Of a stretch of 5,047 nt of DNA, positions 1-5,047 are shown piece after piece (positions within the stretch are counted from its first letter, which is position 1; every line of letters begins with the position of its first letter). Origin of the DNA: Thermoanaerobaculia bacterium. GTDB lineage: Bacteria; Acidobacteriota; Thermoanaerobaculia; Gp7-AA8. Below the pieces are notes generated by a model. It saw only the letters and a list, made by a program, of their open reading frames with translations, was not told where the DNA came from and searched no databases. Made by a program: the position numbers and the translations under genes. Location: the NCBI GenBank assembly GCA_017883215.1, contig JADGOA010000275.1, positions 1 to 5,047 of the forward strand, in the 5' to 3' direction.

Positions 1-110
1 ATATCCTGAAGATGGAAGTGGGCGACGGAATGCTCGATCAAGGGCTGGTCGACCTCTTCATCGACGCCAAGGTCTTCGAGCGCGCGGGCGTGCTGCGCGT
101 CCGCTCCTGA
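1..110 (+). CDS. 3' end of a gene, possibly HD-GYP/HD-domain protein (partial)
   Basis: Only the last 35 complete codons of this plus-strand gene are inside the window; the reading frame starts at base 3 and ends at TGA 108-110. The tail contains GDGMLDQGLVDLFIDAK, a short helix ending FERAGVLRV, then a stop. A 'G.LD..LVDLFI' pattern close to the C-terminus resembles the last helix of HD-GYP cyclic-di-GMP phosphodiesterases and related HD phosphohydrolases, where this segment follows the catalytic HD core. No catalytic residue is visible, so the family is inferred from a short pattern only. It could equally be the end of another all-helical regulator. The stop is followed within five bases by a palindromic repeat. 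Confidence 0.4.
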   Translation, partial: ILKMEVGDGMLDQGLVDLFIDAKVFERAGVLRVRS

Positions 111-114
111 CCGC

Positions 115-150
115 GATTCCCGCCGCGGCTCCGCCGGCTCGGAATGACAG
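115..150. repeat. short intergenic dyad repeat (ATTCC...GGAAT)
   Basis: The element has ATTCC (116-120) and GGAAT (141-145) as outer arms around a very GC-rich centre, and it ends in GACA. Read on the minus strand it is TGTCATTCCGAGCC..., giving VIPS in one frame. That is the general look of dispersed intergenic repeats that produce spurious 'VIPSEARN'-like peptides in many bacterial genomes. Only one copy is present here, so membership of a dispersed family is inferred from recognition, not shown by the window. It begins five bases after the stop of the upstream gene. Confidence 0.5.
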
Positions 151-156
151 TGTCAT
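144..156. promoter_or_regulatory. 13-base perfect palindrome ATGACA-G-TGTCAT
   Basis: ATGACA (144-149) and TGTCAT (151-156) are exact reverse complements around a single base. The site lies about 70 bases upstream of the small membrane protein start, where an operator could sit. It also overlaps the right edge of the adjacent dyad repeat, so it may be part of that repeat's boundary instead. No convincing -35/-10 pair accompanies it; a weak TATTAAT lies at 185-191. Confidence 0.25.
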
Positions 157-227
157 CTTCATGGCGGCGTTCCAAAGCGAAACCTATTAATGAAGATCGA
201 GGCTGACTCACTCGGAGGAGAGTTGCG

Positions 228-467
228 ATGAAAAAGAATGTGGTCCTGACGTGGCCGGAGTTCATGTTCGTCGTAGGAACGCGCGCGATCCTCGCTTCGG
301 GAATCGCGCTGTTCATCGCCGGAAGACTCAGCGACGAGAGGCGCCGGATCGTGGCTGCCACACTGGTGCTGATCGGCGCCGTCACGACCATCCCGGCTGC
401 CATGGCCGTGCTGTCGGTGCCACGGCGGGGAGAGCGCGTCCCCGACGAAATCGTCGTTCCCGACTAG
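228..467 (+). CDS. small two-helix membrane protein, function unknown
   Basis: A 79-residue protein starts at ATG 228, behind a strong Shine-Dalgarno GGAGGAG at 214-220 with seven bases of spacing, and ends at TAG 465-467. The N-terminus is MKKN, followed by a hydrophobic stretch at about residues 11-33 (ending ALFIAGRL). A charged turn, SDERRR, separates it from a second hydrophobic stretch at about 41-62. The tail is soluble and charged. This predicts an inner-membrane hairpin with the DERRR loop exposed on one side. I do not recognise a family. The strong ribosome site and coherent topology argue that it is real, despite overlapping open frames. The gene stands alone on the plus strand, and a large palindrome begins at the last base of its stop codon. 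Confidence 0.65.
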   Translation: MKKNVVLTWPEFMFVVGTRAILASGIALFIAGRLSDERRRIVAATLVLIGAVTTIPAAMAVLSVPRRGERVPDEIVVPD

Positions 468-584
468 GAGCGCGGGCGTCTCGCCCGCCGCGAGCCGGCG
501 TCCCGCGCCGGCTCGCTCTCTTCGTCGGAAGACTGTCGCCGGGCGCGGGACGCCCGGCGACGGCGGGCGAGACGCCCGCACTCC
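467..584. repeat. composite palindromic repeat with three nested stems
   Basis: The outer arms, 467-490 and 561-584, are 24-base reverse complements with one C/T difference that still allows a G-U pair. Inside are two perfect 11-bp hairpins: 490-500 with 506-516 (loop TCCCG), and 535-545 with 551-561 (loop CGGGA). Adjacent arms share a base (490 and 561). The whole can fold as a long stem carrying two hairpin branches. The left arm starts on the last base of the TAG stop of the small membrane protein. The right half, 535-584, recurs at 1205-1254. No coding function is likely; open frames crossing it are by-products of its GC content. Confidence 0.85.
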
Positions 585-585
585 C

Positions 586-617
586 AAAAAGGACCGCCCT
601 GCGGCGGTCCTTTCTTT
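586..617. terminator. bidirectional intrinsic terminator between convergent genes
   Basis: A perfect 8-bp stem, GGACCGCC (591-598) with GGCGGTCC (603-610), encloses a CTGC tetraloop. On the plus strand it is followed by TTTCTTT (611-617). On the minus strand it is followed by TTTTT, the complement of A586-A590. It sits 32 bases beyond the stop of the minus-strand cytochrome c gene and downstream of the plus-strand membrane protein gene. It can therefore end transcripts arriving from both sides. Confidence 0.85.
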
Positions 618-649
618 CGTCTGCCGGATGTCGAACCGGCGTTCCTGGT

Positions 650-943
650 CTATTTCTTGAGGCTGCGAACGTGGCTGACAATCGCCTTGATCTGCTCTTC
701 GGTCAGCCCTTTGCTCTTGAAGTTGTGCTTCGGGTTCGTGCTGACGAAGGTCACGAGATCCGCATCGCTCTTCGCCTGGACCGTGGCGCCGCCGAGATCG
801 ACCTTCGCCATCTTCTTGCCGTCGGGTCCGTGGCACGCTGCACATTTCGCCTTGTAGAGAGCCGCGCCGTCCTCGGCAGCCATGACCGGGATCGCTGCTG
901 CAATGATTGTGATGACCAGAAGCACTGCAATCTTTTTAATCAT
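650..943 (-). CDS. small periplasmic c-type cytochrome, single haem
   Basis: A 97-residue electron-transfer protein. The N-terminus MIKK, a hydrophobic core (about 5-20) and an AXA-like end VMAA form a Sec signal peptide, probably cleaved near residue 23, so the mature protein of about 74 residues is periplasmic. The haem-binding motif CAACH is at 34-38, followed by GPDG as in class I cytochromes c. The C-terminal helix, LTEEQIKAIVSHVRSL (80-95), is the usual packing helix. No Met occurs after residue 45; the usual axial-Met position appears to be His73 in NPKHNF, so His-His ligation is possible. The start was chosen because AAAGGGGA lies four bases upstream (948-955) and the signal peptide begins here; an in-frame start at 1018 would add 25 residues before it. 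The electron partner is unknown. Confidence 0.93.
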   Translation of the reverse strand: MIKKIAVLLVITIIAAAIPVMAAEDGAALYKAKCAACHGPDGKKMAKVDLGGATVQAKSDADLVTFVSTNPKHNFKSKGLTEEQIKAIVSHVRSLKK

Positions 944-1093
944 CGAGTCCCCTTTCGTTTCCGCGTTTCCGCTGTAAGCGATTGTCGCGATGCGCGGCGT
1001 GAGGGGCTGTAGTCCCATGCACGGCCTATGTGTGTCGGCGGACGCGGGTAGGTGTGACGGGAGGCGTCGTGCGACGGAGGGTCACGGTTCATT

Positions 1094-1139
1094 CGGCCAC
1101 TGGGTCACCAAGGCGACCCGGTGACGCAGTGACCGGCCG
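1094..1139. repeat. imperfect hairpin of nested GTCAC/GTGAC blocks
   Basis: Three paired blocks stack around a 10-base loop. They are CGGCC (1094-1098) with GGCCG (1135-1139), ACTG (1099-1102) with CAGT (1127-1130), and GTCACC (1104-1109) with GGTGAC (1120-1125). A G/G mismatch and a four-base bulge (1131-1134) interrupt the stem. No T-run follows on either strand, so it is not a standard intrinsic terminator. It may be a further intergenic repeat type or a 3'-end RNA structure of the upstream minus-strand gene. Confidence 0.5.
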
Positions 1140-1204
1140 ACCTTCGACGGATTCTGGACTCCCGGGGGAGCGGTCACTACGGCGAGTGTGTCCCGAAAAA
1201 GGAA

Positions 1205-1254
1205 GTCGCCGGGCGTGGGACGCCCGGCGACGGCGGACAAGACGCCCGCACTCC
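1205..1254. repeat. half-copy of the composite palindrome
   Basis: The 50 bases match 535-584 with three substitutions (47 of 50 identical). The copy retains the perfect 11-bp hairpin (1205-1215 with 1221-1231) and the right outer arm, but the left outer arm is missing, so the long stem cannot form. It ends one base before the stop codon of the GcvH-like gene (TGA, minus strand, 1258-1256). It therefore occupies the immediate 3' flank of that gene, as the full copy does for the small membrane protein. Confidence 0.85.
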
Positions 1255-1255
1255 T

Positions 1256-1927
1256 TCAGATCAGGAAGAACTCTTTTTCGATCTTCTCCCAATCAGCCTT
1301 TGGAAGCGCGTGGATCAGACCATCGAAGGCGATGCCGCCGTCCTGGGCCATGCTTCCGGCCGGCGTCGGCGCGAAGGTGCGGAGCCGTGCCGCGGCGTCA
1401 TCCATCCACTTGCGGGCCACCGAGCCGCCGAGGAGATTGCGGAAGTTCGTCTTCGCATCGGGCGCGTTGACGGCGATCAGCCAGCCGTCGCCGTAAGGGT
1501 CTTTGCGCGCGATTTTGGGGTCGCGCAGGACGGCGTCGTTGACGTCGATCACGGTTCCTTCGATCGGGGAGACCAGCTCGAGATCGCGGCCGTCGCGGTG
1601 CATGGCGATGATCTTCTGCCCCTGGCGGATCCACTGCCCGCGTTCCGGAATGTCAATCTTCGTCACGTTGCCGGCCAGTTTCGCCGCGAAATCATCAAGG
1701 CCGACGCGCACGCGGTCCTGCGACTCGGCGAGCGCCCAGGTGTGGCCCGGGTGATAGCGGAGGTTGTCGAGGACCTCGAATCCGCCGACGACTGCGGGAA
1801 TGAGGCGCGGGCGCGGCGTTGCCGCATCGCGCTCGGCGCTCTCGGCGAGGACCAGGGAATGCCGGTTGAGCAGGTGATCGATGAGGATGGCGACCAGGAA
1901 GGTGAATGCGACGAGCAGCGCGATCAT
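1256..1927 (-). CDS. membrane-anchored glycine-cleavage H-like protein lacking the lipoyl lysine
   Basis: A 223-residue protein. Residues 2-20 form one transmembrane anchor. After a linker, residues about 57-175 follow the GcvH fold: HPGHTWA near 59-65, VGLDDFA at 75-81, the loop SPIEGTVIDVN at 120-130, and DPYGDGWL at 143-150. True GcvH carries lipoate on a Lys in an ESVKA motif seven residues before the SP/AP turn. Here that stretch reads HRDGRD, and Gly113 occupies the Lys position. It is therefore unlikely to shuttle methylamine in glycine cleavage. A structural or electron-chain accessory role is inference. The start is set by AAGGAGG at 1934-1940, six bases before ATG; an in-frame ATG at 1984 would add 19 residues before the membrane anchor. 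No gcvT or gcvP is nearby. It may be transcribed from the sigma-54-like site at 1986-1999. Confidence 0.85.
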   Translation of the reverse strand: MIALLVAFTFLVAILIDHLLNRHSLVLAESAERDAATPRPRLIPAVVGGFEVLDNLRYHPGHTWALAESQDRVRVGLDDFAAKLAGNVTKIDIPERGQWIRQGQKIIAMHRDGRDLELVSPIEGTVIDVNDAVLRDPKIARKDPYGDGWLIAVNAPDAKTNFRNLLGGSVARKWMDDAAARLRTFAPTPAGSMAQDGGIAFDGLIHALPKADWEKIEKEFFLI

Positions 1928-1985
1928 TGTGTGCCTCCTTGCGTCTGCGGCCCTCGTTCCGGACCGCCTCTGGCCTCCATCCATC

Positions 1986-1999
1986 GCAATGCGGATGCC
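1986..1999 (-). promoter_or_regulatory. candidate sigma-54 -24/-12 promoter for the GcvH-like gene
   Basis: Read on the minus strand the site is GGCATCCGCATTGC. It has GG and GC separated by exactly ten bases, with GGCA at -24 and TTGC at -12. Against the standard TGGCACG-N4-TTGCW it matches eight of twelve defined positions, including all four invariant bases. Transcription would start near 1974, giving a leader of about 47 bases before the ATG at 1927 and leaving room for the AAGGAGG ribosome site. The window encodes a sigma-54 activator, which raises plausibility, but GC-rich DNA yields chance matches. Confidence 0.4.
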
Positions 2000-2014
2000 G
2001 CTCGCTCACAATGT

Positions 2015-2030
2015 AGTCAAGTTGTTGACT
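2015..2030. promoter_or_regulatory. operator-like dyad AGTCAA-N4-TTGACT
   Basis: Two perfect 6-base half-sites in inverted orientation are separated by GTTG. The sequence is locally AT-rich within GC-rich DNA, as protein-binding sites often are. It lies 15 bases upstream of the sigma-54-like element and about 90 bases upstream of the GcvH-like start. It could bind the NtrC-type regulator encoded to the right, though it sits closer to the promoter than usual enhancer sites, or an unrelated dimeric regulator. A TTGACT half-site can also mimic a -35 box, but no good -10 follows at the right distance on either strand. Confidence 0.4.
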
Positions 2031-2155
2031 GTGTTGATGTACCGCGGATTTTGCGCGATTCGCTGCGATCGCGCCTGTGGTGAATCTCAGCAGAGAATTT
2101 CAGCGGTGCGTTGAGGAATTCATCGACAGGAGGGTGGACGGAACGCGAATACCAC

Positions 2156-2242
2156 GTAGGGACGCGCAGCAGCGCGTCCGCAACCCCGGTGTGTGGTGGG
2201 GACGACGACGAGAGTTGCGGACGCGCTGCTGCGCGTCCCTAC
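2156..2242. repeat. perfect 29-bp inverted repeat with 29-base loop
   Basis: The left arm 2156-2184 is the exact reverse complement of the right arm 2214-2242. Each arm contains its own hairpin, GACGCGC with GCGCGTC around a four-base loop, so the element can form either one long cruciform or two short hairpins. It begins 23 bases beyond the stop of amzA. No T-run follows on the minus strand, so it is not a normal intrinsic terminator, though a 29-bp stem could protect the operon's RNA 3' end. It looks like a REP- or MITE-like intergenic element. No transposase is present. Confidence 0.85.
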
Positions 2243-2265
2243 AGCAACTGAGCAACTCGCTCCCC

Positions 2266-2777
2266 TCACACCTTGCTCCGGCATTCGAAGCACAACGCGG
2301 CGCCCTTCACGTCGAGCCACTCCACGCTGTGGGAGGCGGCCATGACGCATTCGTAGTCCTCGCAGTGCCTGAGCCCGAACGTGTGACCCATCTCGTGGAC
2401 CGCCTCTTTGGCGAGACGGTCTTTGAGGAGCGATTCGTCGGGAGGGAGACCGTAGAAGGACTGATGGAGGCGGTGATACGACACGACGGCGCAGGAGCCG
2501 CCGAGTTGTGCCTCGCCGAAAACGAAAGTGAGGATGGGGATGAAGAGATCGACGGCGGCGACGCCGAGGAGTCGCTCGGTGCCGCCGTCAAGGCGTGTCA
2601 GCTGCTCGACGAGATGCGTGGAGTGATACTGATTGCGCTCCGGATGGTAGGCGACAGAAGGGTCGATCGGGCGCGAGTCGATCTCGCACTTCGCACGGTA
2701 TTCGCGAATGAGCGAGGCCCGAACGACGTCGAGCAAACGACGCTCGACCTCTCCGAGCGCCACCAAGCGAATCGGTT

Positions 2778-2781
<4 letters not shown>
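2266..2781 (-). CDS. amzA: archaemetzincin zinc metalloprotease
   Basis: A 171-residue metalloprotease of the archaemetzincin (M54) family, a typical family size. The zinc site is HEMGHTFGLRHC (129-140), containing HExxHxxGxxH: His129, His133 and His139 bind catalytic zinc and Glu130 activates water. The family's second, four-cysteine zinc site follows: Cys140, Cys145, the CVM (145-147) that supplies the met-turn Met147, and C-x-x-C at 164-167. The spacing Met to first Cys of the pair is 16 residues, close to the family's usual 17. No signal peptide is present, so it is probably cytoplasmic; family members are thought to be aminopeptidase-like, but the natural substrate is not known. The start overlaps the upstream regulator stop as ATGA, with only a weak ribosome site, which indicates translational coupling. 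It is the third and last visible gene of the operon. Confidence 0.93.
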
Positions 2782-4160
<1,379 letters not shown>

Positions 4161-4168
4161 GTGTCACC

Positions 4169-5047
4169 TCACGCGACCGTGGTCGCAGGTGCTTCTTCGT
4201 GGACATGTGTCGCCGCCCCGGCGGCCGGCAGGGAGATGGTGAACGTCGTGCCGCGGCCGACCTCCGACTGCACCTCGATACGGCCGTTGTGGCGATCGAC
4301 GATGCTGCGGCTGATGGCCAGTCCCAGCCCTGTGCCGGTGCTGTCTTCCTTGGTGGTGACGAACGGCTCGAAGAGGCGCGGCAGCACTTCGGGCTGGATT
4401 CCCATGCCGTTGTCTTCGACGGAGATGACGACCGTGCCGTTCGATGCTTCGCTGCGCGTGGAGAGGCGGAGGCATCCCTCGTGCGGCATCGCCTCGATGG
4501 CGTTCATCACCAGCGCCAGGATGACCTGCTCGATGTGTGCGGAGTCGCCGCGCACCGGCGGCACCGGCTCCAGGTCGAGCTGGGCGACGATGTTGCCCAC
4601 CTCGAGCTTGTGCTCGACGAGCTTGATGCACTGCCGGATGACGCTGTTCACGTCGAAATCGCTGATGTTCATCGGTGCGGCGCGGGCAAAGGTGAGGAGG
4701 CGCCGGACGATGTCGCCGCAGCGGCGGCTTTCCGATTCGATGAGCACGAGCGCCTCGCGCATCTCCACGGAGCGGGCGTCCAGATCGTCGCCCCGGTCGA
4801 TCCATTTCCGCAGCAGCTTCGCGTAGGTGAGGATGCCGGACAGCGGGTTGTTGATCTCGTGAGCGACGACGGCGGCGAGCTTGCCCAGGGAGGTCAGCTT
4901 CTCGGCCTGGATCATCTGTTCCTGGGCGCTGCGCAGCTCGGCCGTCTTCATCTCCACCCGTTTTTCCAGAGTGCGGGTGAAGGCGGTGATCTCGTCCTGA
5001 TCCTCTTTCAGCCGGCTGCTCATTTCGTTGAACGACTTGCCGAGCAT
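4169..5047 (-). CDS. sensor histidine kinase, C-terminal part (partial)
   Basis: The last 292 residues are visible; the N-terminus lies beyond the right edge. The Met encoded at 5047 is internal, because the segment opens with a HAMP-like end (GKSFNEMSSRLKE, about 3-15). A coiled coil follows (about 16-55), then the HisKA dimerisation domain with phosphoacceptor His63 in HEINNPLSG. The ATPase domain has the N box with Asn182, G1 EDNGMGI (211-217), F box FEPFVTTK (226-233) and G2 GTGLGLA (238-244). The residue numbers count from the first Met in the window. It should autophosphorylate His63 and pass phosphate to Asp54 of the regulator encoded eight bases downstream. A HAMP segment implies a membrane sensor with transmembrane helices and an input domain outside the window, so the signal cannot be read here. 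Confidence 0.95.
   Translation of the reverse strand: MLGKSFNEMSSRLKEDQDEITAFTRTLEKRVEMKTAELRSAQEQMIQAEKLTSLGKLAAVVAHEINNPLSGILTYAKLLRKWIDRGDDLDARSVEMREALVLIESESRRCGDIVRRLLTFARAAPMNISDFDVNSVIRQCIKLVEHKLEVGNIVAQLDLEPVPPVRGDSAHIEQVILALVMNAIEAMPHEGCLRLSTRSEASNGTVVISVEDNGMGIQPEVLPRLFEPFVTTKEDSTGTGLGLAISRSIVDRHNGRIEVQSEVGRGTTFTISLPAAGAATHVHEEAPATTVA

Larger units (their letters stand above)
944..1255. other. 312-base intergenic region: hairpin plus half-repeat
   Basis: No credible gene lies here; open frames through it have no ribosome site or recognisable product. It holds the ribosome binding site of the cytochrome c gene at its left edge, an imperfect hairpin at 1094-1139 and a half-copy of the composite palindrome at 1205-1254. 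I looked for sigma-70 and sigma-54 promoter elements reading leftward into the cytochrome gene and found none that is convincing. Confidence 0.6.
1928..2265. other. 338-base intergenic region with promoter, dyad and inverted repeat
   Basis: This gap lies between the 3' end of amzA and the start of the GcvH-like gene, both on the minus strand. It contains a strong ribosome site (1934-1940), a sigma-54-like element (1986-1999), a dyad (2015-2030) and a 29-bp inverted repeat (2156-2242). Bases 2031-2155 show no recognisable feature. I see no credible gene in it. Confidence 0.6.

Noticed and set aside
251..1012. 253-residue plus-strand open frame
   Set aside because: It crosses the composite palindrome and the terminator, and is antisense to the cytochrome c gene. 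The product is Arg-rich low-complexity.
944..1018. Longer start for the cytochrome c gene
   Set aside because: The extra 25 residues would sit before a normal signal peptide, and a good ribosome site precedes the Met at 943.
467..1254. Two related repeat copies as ends of a transposon carrying cytochrome c
   Set aside because: The second copy is only half, lies in the same orientation as the right half of the first, and no transposase or target duplication is visible.
1928..1984. Longer start for the GcvH-like gene
   Set aside because: AAGGAGG at 1934-1940 is correctly spaced for the Met at 1927, and the added residues would precede the membrane anchor.
2015..2059. TTGACT as a sigma-70 -35 box
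   Set aside because: At 16-18 base spacing neither strand offers a good -10 hexamer. The dyad symmetry explains the sequence better.
1310..2083. 257-residue plus-strand open frame
   Set aside because: It is antisense to the GcvH-like gene, which has clear family motifs and a strong ribosome site.

Overview
The window is GC-rich DNA with tightly packed genes and palindromic intergenic repeats. Its gene content is a two-component sigma-54 system, an archaemetzincin, a small periplasmic cytochrome c and a lipoyl-less H-protein-like membrane protein. This suggests a Gram-negative bacterium of the Acidobacteriota (perhaps Thermoanaerobaculia-like) or a deltaproteobacterial-type lineage. That placement is an inference from style and gene mix; the window holds no phylogenetic marker.

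Layout, left to right. Positions 1-110 hold the 3' end of a plus-strand gene, possibly an HD-GYP-type protein. It is followed by a short dyad repeat and a small two-helix membrane protein (228-467, plus). A composite palindrome starts on that gene's stop codon, and a bidirectional intrinsic terminator (586-617) separates it from the convergent cytochrome c gene (650-943, minus). A 312-base gap (944-1255) carries an imperfect hairpin and a half-copy of the composite palindrome. Next come the membrane-anchored GcvH-like gene (1256-1927, minus) and a 338-base gap with a candidate sigma-54 promoter, an operator-like dyad and a perfect 29-bp inverted repeat. The right half is one minus-strand operon: histidine kinase (4169 to beyond 5047), NtrC-family response regulator (2778-4160) and archaemetzincin AmzA (2266-2781).

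How the genes may work together. The kinase should phosphorylate the response regulator at Asp54, switching on its AAA+ domain to drive sigma-54 promoters. The regulator stop and the AmzA start overlap as ATGA, so the metalloprotease is made alongside the signalling pair. The best sigma-54-like -24/-12 element in the intergenic regions searched lies about 60 bases upstream of the GcvH-like gene, next to a 16-bp dyad. The simplest testable hypothesis is that this system controls the GcvH-like gene. The cytochrome c gene further downstream has its own ribosome binding site and no clear promoter that I can see.

The most interesting points are the AmzA-regulator coupling, the GcvH fold without its lipoyl lysine but with a membrane anchor, the cytochrome c with His where Met is expected, and the placement of every intergenic repeat beside a gene's 3' end. 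I do not see a clear defence system, CRISPR array, transposon or RNA gene.
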